A stretch of DNA of 64,000 nucleotides from Paenibacillus glucanolyticus NBRC 15330 (GCF_004000885.1 NZ_BIMC01000004.1:124001-188000), one strand, 5' to 3'. Positions 8,673 through 17,870 are shown, counted from the stretch's first letter. The notes: generated by a model from the sequence alone, not told the origin. Numbers and translations are program-made.

Positions 8673-10034
8673 GTGAATGAGGAATACGAAACTTTATTGA
8701 GTGCCATTGAAAATAAGAAAGCTGTTTTGGGTGTTGTGGGGCTGGGCTATGTAGGATTACCGCTCGCCGTAGAAATGGTAAGACAGGGATTTACGGTGAT
8801 TGGAATCGATCTCGATTCAGACAAGATTGATCGAATCTATCGCGGAGAATCCTATATCACGGACATCTCGTCCGAAGAGCTTGCAGCCTGCATGGAGACC
8901 GGACGCTTTAAACCAACAACGGATTACAGCATGATTACGGTCATTGATGCGGTTAGCATCTGTGTGCCGACGCCGCTCAGCGAGAACCAGGACCCGGATA
9001 CATCCTACATTACAATGGTAGTCGATCAGCTCAAACGCTTCATGAAACCCAATCTGTTGATTACTCTGGAGAGCACCACTTATCCGGGAACAACCGAGGA
9101 GCTGATCCAGCAGCAGATCGAAAAGCTCGGATATAAGGTTGGTCAGGACTTCTACCTGTGCTTCTCGCCGGAACGGGTAGATCCATCCAACAGCCGGTTT
9201 AATACACGCAATACGCCGAAGGTGATCGGCGGAACAACGGATGCTTGCCTTAAACTGGGCGAGGCGTTGTACAAGCAGTACGTGGAGACGGTTGTGCCTG
9301 TCAGCAACCCCAAGGTTGCGGAAATGTCCAAGCTGCTAGAGAATACGTTCCGCAGCGTGAACATTGCCTTCGTGAACGAGATGGCCATGATGTGTGATCG
9401 CATGGGCATTGATATCTGGGAAGTAATTAATGCGGCAGCAACCAAGCCTTTCGGATTCATGCCGTTCTATCCGGGACCGGGCATCGGCGGTCACTGCATT
9501 CCGCTGGACCCTATGTACTTATCCTGGAAGGCCAAGGGTTTCCGTTTCTACAGCAAATTCATCGAGCTGGCGCAATCCACAAATGACAATATGCCATACT
9601 ATGTGATCAACAAGACGGCTACGATTCTGAATGAGTATGCCAAATCGATTAAGCGCTCCAACATCCTGCTGCTTGGCATGGCGTACAAACCGGACATCAG
9701 CGATTTGCGCGAATCGCCGGGACTTGAAGTATATGAGCAGTTTAAGGAGAACGGCGCCTATGTGGAATATTACGATCCGTACGCCAACAGCTTTGTGGAC
9801 AAGCATGGCACAACGATCCGCAGCGTGGAGTATGACCTCACCAAATTCAGTCGTTACGATTGCATTGTGCTGATCACGAATCATAGTAATCTCGATTACC
9901 ATTCCATCGCTTCCGCGGGCGTGCCGATCCTGGATACGAGAAATGCATTTAAGGCGTATGCCGAGCCTCATATCTACAAGATTGGCCATTCCGTTCAGCA
10001 TGTTGCCGAGCCGGATGAGGCCGTCTTGATCTGA
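8673..10034 (+). CDS. Nucleotide-sugar dehydrogenase (UDP-HexNAc/UDP-Glc 6-dehydrogenase, WbpA/WecC-like)
   Basis: An NAD-dependent enzyme that oxidises C6 of a UDP-sugar to give a UDP-uronic acid for polymer synthesis. The 453-residue protein has the Rossmann motif GLGYVGLPLA near the start, the ESTTYPGT segment, and the catalytic cysteine C275 in GGHCIPLDP, the form typical of UDP-N-acetylhexosamine dehydrogenases. The exact substrate cannot be fixed from motifs. The start is GTG at 8673, with GGAGG ten bases upstream. A 184-base gap without terminator separates it from the GGDEF-like gene. A second dehydrogenase of another subfamily is present at 12849-14162. Confidence 0.88.
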   Translation: MNEEYETLLSAIENKKAVLGVVGLGYVGLPLAVEMVRQGFTVIGIDLDSDKIDRIYRGESYITDISSEELAACMETGRFKPTTDYSMITVIDAVSICVPTPLSENQDPDTSYITMVVDQLKRFMKPNLLITLESTTYPGTTEELIQQQIEKLGYKVGQDFYLCFSPERVDPSNSRFNTRNTPKVIGGTTDACLKLGEALYKQYVETVVPVSNPKVAEMSKLLENTFRSVNIAFVNEMAMMCDRMGIDIWEVINAAATKPFGFMPFYPGPGIGGHCIPLDPMYLSWKAKGFRFYSKFIELAQSTNDNMPYYVINKTATILNEYAKSIKRSNILLLGMAYKPDISDLRESPGLEVYEQFKENGAYVEYYDPYANSFVDKHGTTIRSVEYDLTKFSRYDCIVLITNHSNLDYHSIASAGVPILDTRNAFKAYAEPHIYKIGHSVQHVAEPDEAVLI

Positions 10035-10960
10035 TGAAGTGGACGAGAAGACTGAGGTATATAAACGCAAAAGCGAAGTTGATCATCCTGGTTGCCGGCA
10101 TCTGCCTTTTGCTGCTGATCCTTTTTCTTCTTCCGTCAGGCAAGGTGAATCAGAACAAAGCCACTTGGCTGTGGGATGCAAGTCTGATCCGGAGTGAAAC
10201 GGAGGAGATTGTAGCCTTTAGCGGGAGGGAAGGAATTACAACGATTTTTTTGCAAATCCAAAAAGAGGTTACGGAAGAGGAATATCGCCGCTTTGTGGCG
10301 GCTGCCCATCAGAAGGGCATCAGCGTACATGCTTTGGGCGGGCAGCCGGATTGGGCTTATGGGGAAGGCCAGGGTCAAGGGATGGAGCTGTTAACCTGGC
10401 TGGACGAGTACAATCAGGCTTCTGCACCTGAGGAGAAATTTGAGGGTGTGCAGTTCGATGTCGAGCCCTATGTGCTAAGGAGATGGGACCGGGAACAGGT
10501 GCAGGTCGTGGAAGAATGGAGCGCGAACATGAAAGTGTGGGTGCAGGAGGCGGAGCGTCAGAACCTCCCGCTCAGTGCCGCCGTTCCGTTCTGGCTTGAT
10601 TCCATACCTGGACCGAAAGGCGAGAATTCGGATTCGTTCAGCCGCTGGATGATTCAGAATACGGATGCAATTGCCGTTATGGCATACCGGGACAGCGGGG
10701 AGCAAATGTATGAATTGTCCAAGGAAGAGCTGAAGCAGGCGGACGAACTCGGCAAGTCCGTCTGGATCGGCATGGAGCTTGGGGATACGGAAGAAGGGGA
10801 GCATTTGACCTTCTTCACCAAGAGCGAGCAGGAAATGGAGGATGAAGCCCTGAGCGCCGCCAAGCTTGGCAGCGTCCATTCCTCCTTTGCAGGCCTGGCT
10901 GTCCATCATTACCAGGCTTGGGTTCACAAACGGACGGTGATGGTCGAGGAAAAACGGTGA
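10034..10960 (+). CDS. Membrane-anchored TIM-barrel glycosidase-like protein
   Basis: The 308-residue protein has one N-terminal membrane segment (about residues 15-33) and an extracytoplasmic domain. The core reads as a TIM barrel, with a strand ending GVQFDVEP (D142, E144) that resembles the DxE end of the GH18 catalytic strand, and a later AVMAYRD strand. I do not recognise a specific family, and the substrate is unknown. Its start codon overlaps the stop of the dehydrogenase (TGATG), so the two are translationally coupled. It is the last gene of transcription unit 1; a strong terminator follows. Similar architecture recurs at 17871-18944, suggesting two hydrolases acting on the same polymer. 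Confidence 0.65.
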   Translation: MKWTRRLRYINAKAKLIILVAGICLLLLILFLLPSGKVNQNKATWLWDASLIRSETEEIVAFSGREGITTIFLQIQKEVTEEEYRRFVAAAHQKGISVHALGGQPDWAYGEGQGQGMELLTWLDEYNQASAPEEKFEGVQFDVEPYVLRRWDREQVQVVEEWSANMKVWVQEAERQNLPLSAAVPFWLDSIPGPKGENSDSFSRWMIQNTDAIAVMAYRDSGEQMYELSKEELKQADELGKSVWIGMELGDTEEGEHLTFFTKSEQEMEDEALSAAKLGSVHSSFAGLAVHHYQAWVHKRTVMVEEKR

Positions 10961-11037
10961 TTTTGTAGTAAGCCCGGTCCGTATTCCGGGTTAATGTGCA
11001 AGCAGCTTCATATCATTCACTCATTCAACTTTCAGCG

Positions 11038-11078
11038 TACCCCCGGAAGGTCTTCAGAGATCTTCGGGGGTATTTTTT
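11038..11078 (+). terminator. Terminator ending exopolysaccharide unit 1
   Basis: The arms TACCCCCGGAAG and TCTTCGGGGGTA are followed by TTTTTT. This splits the exopolysaccharide locus into two transcription units. Confidence 0.9.
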
Positions 11079-11154
11079 ATGCGTTTTTTGAATTGTTTAG
11101 AAATTGTATAGAATTGAATTTTATAATGAATCATCAAGTCTAGGAGGATGAAAG

Positions 11155-11253
11155 ATGATTCAAAAGCAGTGGATGGATCGAGTGAATAGGTATAATGAAC
11201 CATATACCCCTCAATTTGGTTACAGCCATCTAAAAAAAGAAAAAAATCCATGA
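11155..11253 (+). CDS. Putative 32-residue small protein between the two exopolysaccharide units
   Basis: An ATG at 11155 follows TAGGAGG by eight bases and opens a 32-codon frame ending in TGA at 11253. The peptide begins MIQKQWMDRV and ends in a lysine-rich tail. A TATAAT hexamer at 11122-11127 lies upstream. The product is hydrophilic, lacks a membrane segment and is not recognised. It sits in the 405-base gap between units 1 and 2, after the unit 1 terminator and without a terminator of its own before 11366, so it could be the first gene of unit 2. The rest of the gap is AT-rich and shows nothing else. Confidence 0.45.
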   Translation: MIQKQWMDRVNRYNEPYTPQFGYSHLKKEKNP

Positions 11254-11365
11254 ATTCTTTAAAACAGCTGTAGTAATTATGGACGGATGGTGTTATATTC
11301 TATTGGTTTGTTCAGGATGACTGCATGACAAAAGTCCCGGTTTGAAATATAGAAGGAGTAACCAG

Positions 11366-12847
11366 ATGAAAAGAGTTTCTATTAAATTCCGAGTTCCATA
11401 CATACTTTCGAGAATGACTGCACTATTCATGATCCTGATATTATTGGGAGGCTGTGGTCTATTTGGCGGTAAACCAGCCTCTAATGAAGGAACCGGTCCG
11501 ATGGCGCCCGCGCCGAAGGTAGAGCGGTATACCGGGGAGAAGAGCAGGGAGATCCCGTATGTTTACACAGCCAAAAAAGAATTGGCACTTACTTTCAATG
11601 GCATGGGTGATAAAGCGACCATGACCGCTCTGATCGATGAACTGGATGCGTGGGGGATCAAGGCAACTTTCTTCCTGCCGGGCATGAGAGTGGCGGAGGA
11701 GCCGGATATTGCCAGTGCCATCTTGGCCAGAGGTCACGAAATCGAGAACAATACACTGAACCAACTGGATATGAACAAGCTTGATTATGACCAGATCTAT
11801 AAGGAAATCAAATTGGCGAATGACGTTATCAAGCGGGAAACCGGAGCAGAGCCGCGCTATGTTCGGACACGCTCCGGCGATTACCCTGCCGATGTACCCC
11901 TGGCGGCTGCGCATCTCGGCATGAAGGCGGTTGTGAGTTACAACATCAACCCCAAGGACCGTAATATGCAGAGTGCGGAAGAGATCGGAGAGTATGTGGC
12001 CAAATTCATTTCAAGAGGCGGTATTATCTCGATGAATACCGACGTCAATCCGGAAGTGATCTCATCTATTCAATATATAGCCCAGGCTGCAGATGATATC
12101 GGGTATCAGCTTGTTACGTTGAACGAGCTTGTTGAGAATGGCGGAGAGCGCAAACCGCTTGAACAGATTCCGGGATATGACGCAGCCCGAATCAATCCGG
12201 ATTATCAACAGGCGAAGTATGAACTCGTCTACAAAGTGGATACGAACAAAAAAGAGGTAGCCTTGACGTTTGACGATTTCGGAAGCGACAAAACGGTGAC
12301 CCGCATTCTCGATATTTTGGCAGAGCATGATGTAAAGGCCACCTTCTTCCTGCGGGCAAAAGGAGTGGAGAGCAACCCGAACCTGGCACGGGCGATGGTA
12401 GAAGGCGGCCATGATGTGGCCAACCATTCCTATAGTCACCCTGTTGTTACTTCGTTAACACCACAAGAGCTGCAGGAAGATGTGGTCAAGGCTCATCAGG
12501 TCATTACGGAAGCCATTCAACAACAGCCCGTTATGCTGTTCCGTCCGCCAACCGGCGTGGTAGATGATGAGCGGGCGAAAGCGCTGGCCGCTGTCGGTTA
12601 TCCGGTGATTGCCATGTATGATGTGACAACGCTGGATTGGGACATTTCAAACAGTGCGAAAGATATCGTGAACGGAGTTATGACCAAAACGGAACGAGGC
12701 AGCGTCATCTTGTTGCACATGCTGGATGATATTCACACGATAGAAGCTCTGCCAAGCGTGCTGGAAGGCCTGCAAGGCAAGGGATACACGTTTGTTAAAA
12801 TGGCGGACATGATGCAGCAAAACAAGGCCGCAACGGAGATGGAATAA
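11366..12847 (+). CDS. Lipoprotein with two NodB-type polysaccharide deacetylase domains, the first decayed
   Basis: Predicted lipoprotein of 493 residues with lipobox LGGC (C30). It carries two NodB homology domains in tandem. The N-terminal copy (about 70-265) has lost the metal and catalytic motifs: TFDD reads TFNG and the histidine pair is missing. The C-terminal copy (about 295-480) is intact: TFDD at 301-304, HSYSH at 354-358, RPPTG, LDWD and LLHM. It should remove N-acetyl groups from an amino-sugar polymer outside the membrane. AAGGAG lies seven bases before the ATG; the upstream in-frame TTG at 11342 is less likely. It is the first large gene of unit 2 and is followed after one base by the dehydrogenase. 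Confidence 0.86.
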   Translation: MKRVSIKFRVPYILSRMTALFMILILLGGCGLFGGKPASNEGTGPMAPAPKVERYTGEKSREIPYVYTAKKELALTFNGMGDKATMTALIDELDAWGIKATFFLPGMRVAEEPDIASAILARGHEIENNTLNQLDMNKLDYDQIYKEIKLANDVIKRETGAEPRYVRTRSGDYPADVPLAAAHLGMKAVVSYNINPKDRNMQSAEEIGEYVAKFISRGGIISMNTDVNPEVISSIQYIAQAADDIGYQLVTLNELVENGGERKPLEQIPGYDAARINPDYQQAKYELVYKVDTNKKEVALTFDDFGSDKTVTRILDILAEHDVKATFFLRAKGVESNPNLARAMVEGGHDVANHSYSHPVVTSLTPQELQEDVVKAHQVITEAIQQQPVMLFRPPTGVVDDERAKALAAVGYPVIAMYDVTTLDWDISNSAKDIVNGVMTKTERGSVILLHMLDDIHTIEALPSVLEGLQGKGYTFVKMADMMQQNKAATEME

Positions 12848-12848
12848 T

Positions 12849-14162
12849 ATGGGGTTGTATGAGAGCATGGTAGACCGCTTGGACAAATTGGCGGTGGTGG
12901 GTCTTGGATATGTAGGTCTTCCGCTGGCGGTTGCATTTTCGAAGAAACTGGACGTTATCGGTTTTGATCTGAGTGAAGACAAGGTGAAGCAGTACAGCAG
13001 CGGAATGGACGCCACCGGTGAGATCGGAGATGCATCTCTTAGGGACTGCAGGGCGGTATTCACTTCAGATCCGGACAAGCTGAGGGAGGCTGGTTGTTTT
13101 ATTGTAGCCGTTCCGACCCCCGTAAAAAGCGGGAATGTGCCGGATTTGAAATACGTGCGCAGTGCCAGCAGGATGGTGGGTCGTGCCTTATCGCGTGGGG
13201 CTGTAGTTGTCTATGAATCGACAGTTTATCCGGGCGTTACGGAGGAAATTTGCATTCCAATCCTCGAAGCGGAGTCAGGTCTGCGCTTTGGCGTGGATTT
13301 CAAGGTGGGATATTCCCCGGAACGAATTAACCCGGGAGATCGGGTGCACCGGCTTGAAACGATTGTGAAAATCGTGTCCGGCAGCGATCCGGAAGCGCTG
13401 GAGACGGTCGCCAGGCTATATGAGCTGATTATCGAAGCCGGCGTCCACCGGGCAGAAAGCATCAAAGTGGCCGAAGCAGCCAAAGTCATTGAGAACGCTC
13501 AGCGCGATATCAATATCGCGTTTATGAACGAGCTGTCGATGCTGTTCAACCAGATGGATATCGATACGAATGCCGTCCTCCGGGCAGCGGAAACGAAGTG
13601 GAATTTCCTGCCGTTCCGGCCAGGTCTCGTCGGTGGACATTGCATCGGAATCGATCCGTATTATCTTACATACAAGGCCGAGGATACCGGATATCATTCC
13701 AAGATCATTCTGGCCGGAAGGCATATCAATGACGGGATGGGAAAATACATCGCCCAGAATGTCATTAAACTTGCAGTTCGCCAAGGTCTTGATCTGGTGC
13801 AAGCGAAGGTTGCGGTGATGGGTCTTGCCTTTAAGGAGGATTGCCAGGATATCCGCAATTCCAAGGTCATCGATATTATCCGCGAACTGCAGGATTACGG
13901 GATACAGCCGATGGTGACGGATCCATACGTAGATTCGAAGCAGGCATATGAAGAATATGGTATCGAGCTGTCGGATATGCGTGAGTTAAAAGGAATCCAA
14001 ATTGCAATCGTAGCGGTCGCTCACCATGAATTCAAGCAGCTTGCGATTTCCGACTTTAACGGGATGTTCAGCACGGAGAAGGAGAAACTCTTGATTGATG
14101 TGAAGGGAGTTTATCCAAAGGCCGAATGTGAAGCCAACGGTTTTCATTATTGGAGTTTGTGA
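12849..14162 (+). CDS. Nucleotide-sugar dehydrogenase (WbpO/TviB-like UDP-HexNAc dehydrogenase)
   Basis: The second UDP-sugar C6 dehydrogenase of the locus, 437 residues. It has GLGYVGLPLA at the N-terminal NAD site, ESTVYPGVTEE, the SPERINPGD segment and the catalytic cysteine C265 in GGHCIGIDPYY. The RPGLVGGHCIG form is typical of TviB/WbpO, which oxidise UDP-GlcNAc or UDP-GalNAc, and differs from the first dehydrogenase. Its product would be a UDP-N-acetylhexosaminuronic acid feeding the synthases. It starts one base after the deacetylase stop. Whether the two dehydrogenases act on different sugars or are partly redundant cannot be told here. Confidence 0.87.
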   Translation: MGLYESMVDRLDKLAVVGLGYVGLPLAVAFSKKLDVIGFDLSEDKVKQYSSGMDATGEIGDASLRDCRAVFTSDPDKLREAGCFIVAVPTPVKSGNVPDLKYVRSASRMVGRALSRGAVVVYESTVYPGVTEEICIPILEAESGLRFGVDFKVGYSPERINPGDRVHRLETIVKIVSGSDPEALETVARLYELIIEAGVHRAESIKVAEAAKVIENAQRDINIAFMNELSMLFNQMDIDTNAVLRAAETKWNFLPFRPGLVGGHCIGIDPYYLTYKAEDTGYHSKIILAGRHINDGMGKYIAQNVIKLAVRQGLDLVQAKVAVMGLAFKEDCQDIRNSKVIDIIRELQDYGIQPMVTDPYVDSKQAYEEYGIELSDMRELKGIQIAIVAVAHHEFKQLAISDFNGMFSTEKEKLLIDVKGVYPKAECEANGFHYWSL

Positions 14163-14182
14163 GATAACGATGGGAGAACGCA

Positions 14183-16051
14183 ATGGGGATAAAAAAAAGT
14201 AAGCAACAAAAGAGTACCAAGGAAGTACTTACGTTACCGCGTACGGACAGAAGGACTCTTTCCTATGTGCCTGATCCGGAGCAAATTCGCATGAATGCGG
14301 ACCGGAGGGGGAATCGAGCGCTGCAACCTGGAGACGATCTGTCCAATACCGAATATTTGAATAAACTTCGGATGCTCAGTTTGCGTTATGTGGCAGATTT
14401 CGAGGTGCTGCTTGTTCCTAAGGGGAAAAAGAAAAGCTCTGGAACCAAGGGGCAGGCGGCCGATATTTCGGGTACAGGCCTGCTGCTTAGGGTGCCGGAC
14501 GCATCGAGCCTTGAAGTTGGCGACATGGTGAAGGCCCGATTCCGAATTCCTCCGGGTGCGATGCCCGAGGGCTTCGAATCGGCTGTGCGGATTGATGCAA
14601 GCATTGTTCGCCAGTTTGTAAACAAAACGGAATCCGGCGACGAGTTGATGCTTGCCATTGAATTCGAGAAGCCGCTAACCGATTATTTTCAGCGAAAACG
14701 GTGGGGATATTCCGTCTACTCCGCCAGCGCGCTTCTGTTCGTGTCGGTGCTCTTCATTATGCTTATGCGCGCCGAGAGTATCATCTATTTTAAATACAAT
14801 ATGGTGCTGTATTTATACAGCATTATTGCAGCACTGTTTCTCTTGACTCGTTACCTATTCGGAGCCTTATACCGCGATGTGCCGATCAATCCCGGGTATA
14901 CACCTGGCGTGTCGATTATCATTCCCTGCTTTAATGAAGCCGACTGGATCAAACGCACGATTCTCAGCTGTATCAATCAGGACTATCCTGTTGAGAAGCT
15001 GGAGGTTATCGTGGTGGATGACCGTTCGACGGACCAATCGGTGCAGCAGATCCAGGATATGATCGAACTGATTCATTCCGAGGCGGAGCGTTACGCTACC
15101 CGGGAACGTCTGACCTATACGGTGCTGCCGGAGAATGCAGGCAAGCGGGCCGCACTGGTCAAAGGTGTGGAGATGGCGAAGCATGATCTGGTTGTTTTTG
15201 TGGATTCCGACAGTTTTCTGGACCCGACGGCCATACGCCATCTCGTTCAACCCTTCCAGGACCCGAAAATGGGCGGTGTGGCCGGACGGACAGACGTCGA
15301 GAATAAATATACCAATAATATGACGAAGCTTCAGACGGTCAGATATTATATTGCGTTTCGGATTATGAAAGCGGCAGAATCATGGTTTGACAGCGTAACC
15401 TGTTTGTCGGGTCCGTTGTCCTGTTACCGAAAAGAGCTGATTGTCCAGCATGCGGATGCATGGCTGAACCAGAAGTTCCTCGGCAGACCCGCAACCTTCG
15501 GTGATGACCGGAGCATGACCAATTTTATTCTAAAAACACACCGTACCGGCTATCAGGATTCGGCCATATGCTCAACCATCGTTCCTTCACAGATGAAGGT
15601 ATTCCTGAAGCAGCAGATGCGCTGGAAGCGCTCCTGGCTGCGCGAGTCTCTGCGGGCTGGCAGTTTTATATGGCGGAAAGAGCCGTTCATGGCGCTGTTC
15701 TTCTATATCGGGCTGATTGTGCCGATCGCGGCGCCTGTTGTGGTTGCCTACAACCTGATTTATGTGCCAATCGTTCACGGCATTTTTCCGGGAACCTTCC
15801 TGATGGGCTTGCTGCTGATGGCGCTGCTTATGAGCCTTGCCCATTTACTGTTTCGCAAGAGCAGGCTCTGGGTGTTCGGCTTCGTGTTCTGTCTGTTCTA
15901 TGAATTTGTGCTGTTATGGCAAATGCCGGTGGCCTGGTTTACCTTCTGGAAATCGACCTGGGGGACCAGGGAAACGCCGCAGGATATTGAAGCCAGACTG
16001 AAGAAGGAAGCCCGCAAGCGCAAAGGCAAAAAATTCGGATTACCGTTCTGA
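14183..16051 (+). CDS. PilZ-domain glycosyltransferase 2, hyaluronan/chitin-synthase-like
   Basis: A 622-residue membrane synthase. Residues about 55-165 form a PilZ-type domain: DISGTG at 94-99 fits the DxSxxG half of the c-di-GMP site, while the arginine half is R63-x4-R68 and not the classic RxxxR. Two membrane segments (about 172-190 and 205-230) precede a GT2 domain with VDDRSTD, DSDS, GDDR (440-443) and QQMRW (477-481); three or so membrane segments follow. GDDR and QxxRW followed by RES are the pattern of NodC, HasA and chitin synthases. The expected role is c-di-GMP-responsive polymerisation and export of an amino-sugar chain. PilZ binding is inferred because one half-site is imperfect. 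Confidence 0.84.
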   Translation: MGIKKSKQQKSTKEVLTLPRTDRRTLSYVPDPEQIRMNADRRGNRALQPGDDLSNTEYLNKLRMLSLRYVADFEVLLVPKGKKKSSGTKGQAADISGTGLLLRVPDASSLEVGDMVKARFRIPPGAMPEGFESAVRIDASIVRQFVNKTESGDELMLAIEFEKPLTDYFQRKRWGYSVYSASALLFVSVLFIMLMRAESIIYFKYNMVLYLYSIIAALFLLTRYLFGALYRDVPINPGYTPGVSIIIPCFNEADWIKRTILSCINQDYPVEKLEVIVVDDRSTDQSVQQIQDMIELIHSEAERYATRERLTYTVLPENAGKRAALVKGVEMAKHDLVVFVDSDSFLDPTAIRHLVQPFQDPKMGGVAGRTDVENKYTNNMTKLQTVRYYIAFRIMKAAESWFDSVTCLSGPLSCYRKELIVQHADAWLNQKFLGRPATFGDDRSMTNFILKTHRTGYQDSAICSTIVPSQMKVFLKQQMRWKRSWLRESLRAGSFIWRKEPFMALFFYIGLIVPIAAPVVVAYNLIYVPIVHGIFPGTFLMGLLLMALLMSLAHLLFRKSRLWVFGFVFCLFYEFVLLWQMPVAWFTFWKSTWGTRETPQDIEARLKKEARKRKGKKFGLPF

Positions 16052-16082
16052 TGTGTCAAAGCGGTTGAAGTGAGGATGACAA

Positions 16083-17840
16083 ATGGGGAAGAAACAAAAT
16101 ACTGCCCTTAATGTTCGGCGAAAGAATCGCGGGAAAATCATAAAGGTTACGGCACAGATTCTGATTTTGGGCGTAGTTGCGATTATGCTGGCGAACGCGA
16201 TTTTCGATTTCAGAGCCTATAAGGAGCCGGATAAATCGGCCTGGCGTCAGGAACAGGGTTTTATCGCTTTGTCCTATTTTGGAGTTGGTCGTACCGGAAC
16301 GTCCAAGCTGGTGTCCAAAAGCCAGCTGGATGCCCAGCTGAAGGCTTTGCATGACCAGGGCTACGTCACGATATCGCAGCAGGATATTATCGATTATTAC
16401 GCCGCAGGCAAGAAGCTGCCGGATAAAGCGCTGTACCTGTCCTTTGAAGACGGGCGGAACGATTCTGCCCTGTTCGCGCAGCCGCTGCTGGAGAAATACA
16501 ATTATAAGGCAACCTTTTTGTCTTACGCGAACAAAATGGGCAACAGCGAACGGAAGTTTCTGCAGCCGAAGGATATGCTGAAGATGACCCGCACGGGTTT
16601 TTGGGAGCTGGGGACCAACGGCAACCGACTGACGTATATTAATATTTTTGACAAGGAAGGCCGCTATATCGGTGTTAAAGACGAGAGCGAGCTGACCAGC
16701 AAAGCCAGCGTGGAGTATTACAACCACTATCTGATGGATTTCATCCGCGATGAGAATATGATTCCGCTGGAGAATCGCGTAGAGATGGAAGAACGGGTCC
16801 GTGCAGATTATGAGGTGATGAATAAGGTCTACACGGAGGCGCTTGGCTATGTTCCCGGCACTTACATGATTATGCACGCCAATGCGCTTGGCAGCGGGAT
16901 GAATCAGCTTGTTGCGAACGCGAATACGGATCAGATTCAACAGCTGTTCGGCATGAATTTCAACCGGGAGGGCAACGCCTTTAACACGAAGGACAGCGAT
17001 CTTTATAATCTGACTCGGGTTCAGCCTGCGCCTTACTGGTCCACCAATCACCTTGTCATGAAGCTGCGCAAGGATCAAGGGCAGCCCATGCAGTTTGTTC
17101 GGGGGGACAAGCGGCAGGCCGACAAGTGGGAGCTGCTTGGCGGAGCGGCCGAATTCCAGGATAACCGCATGGTGGTTACGTCTCCGCCCTCCCAGGCAGG
17201 TGGCGTATATTTGAAGGGAAGTGAAGCGTCTGACGTTACCGTCTCGGCAAAAGCGCTCGGTAATGTGGTGGGACGCCAATCCGTCTATGTTCGTTACGAC
17301 CGGATGAAGGGTTCTTATCTGCGCCTTCTGCTGGAGAATAATAACGTGGCGGTGGAACAGAAGATTGCGGGGCAGCCTCCCGAGACACTGTTCACGTACT
17401 CCTTGCCGAAGGTAGGATGGGGGGAAGAGGATCTGCAGTTCGACAAGGCGTCGGTGTATACGAAGGAACAAACGCAGTCCGGCGCCCGTGATGACGAGAA
17501 CGATTATCCTGTGAACATCGGCGGAAGCCGGGTGCTGGAGATCTCGGTGGATGGCAATTCACTGTCCTTGAGCGTTGATCAGCAGCTGATTCTGGACCAG
17601 CAGCCAGTGCATGCTTCGATTGGTGCCGGTGGCGTAGCGTTCGAATCGCAATTTCATGAGCAGAATGAGAAGGATGACATCTACGATGCCATTTTTGAAG
17701 ACGTCAGGATCCTGTCGAAGTCTTCGGACAGGGATCAGAAGCTGCTGTTTACCAACAAGCCGACTGGATTTACCGGTATGGTAACAAGCGTGCAGAGAAC
17801 CGTGAACCGGGCTGTCGACTGGGCCGTGGAGACTTTTTAA
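16083..17840 (+). CDS. Membrane-anchored NodB-like protein lacking catalytic residues, with C-terminal sandwich domain
   Basis: The 585-residue protein has a membrane segment at about 18-36 and a NodB/PgaB-like domain at about 45-330. The metal-binding TFDDG is replaced by SFEDG (E122, D123), and the segment that should hold the HxxxH pair reads ELGTNGN, without histidine. It is therefore probably not an active deacetylase and may bind or guide the polymer. Residues about 350-565 are strand-rich and look like a carbohydrate-binding or concanavalin-type sandwich. It lies 31 bases after the PilZ synthase and 30 bases before the GH18-like gene, in the same operon. Confidence 0.72.
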   Translation: MGKKQNTALNVRRKNRGKIIKVTAQILILGVVAIMLANAIFDFRAYKEPDKSAWRQEQGFIALSYFGVGRTGTSKLVSKSQLDAQLKALHDQGYVTISQQDIIDYYAAGKKLPDKALYLSFEDGRNDSALFAQPLLEKYNYKATFLSYANKMGNSERKFLQPKDMLKMTRTGFWELGTNGNRLTYINIFDKEGRYIGVKDESELTSKASVEYYNHYLMDFIRDENMIPLENRVEMEERVRADYEVMNKVYTEALGYVPGTYMIMHANALGSGMNQLVANANTDQIQQLFGMNFNREGNAFNTKDSDLYNLTRVQPAPYWSTNHLVMKLRKDQGQPMQFVRGDKRQADKWELLGGAAEFQDNRMVVTSPPSQAGGVYLKGSEASDVTVSAKALGNVVGRQSVYVRYDRMKGSYLRLLLENNNVAVEQKIAGQPPETLFTYSLPKVGWGEEDLQFDKASVYTKEQTQSGARDDENDYPVNIGGSRVLEISVDGNSLSLSVDQQLILDQQPVHASIGAGGVAFESQFHEQNEKDDIYDAIFEDVRILSKSSDRDQKLLFTNKPTGFTGMVTSVQRTVNRAVDWAVETF

Positions 17841-17870
17841 AATTAGGGTGGCGTAGGGTGTGATCAACGA

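Noticed and set aside
16056..17471. 471-codon open frame on the minus strand
   Set aside because: It lies fully antisense to the NodB-like gene at 16083-17840, has no ribosome binding site or family resemblance, and is explained by the codon pattern of the real gene.
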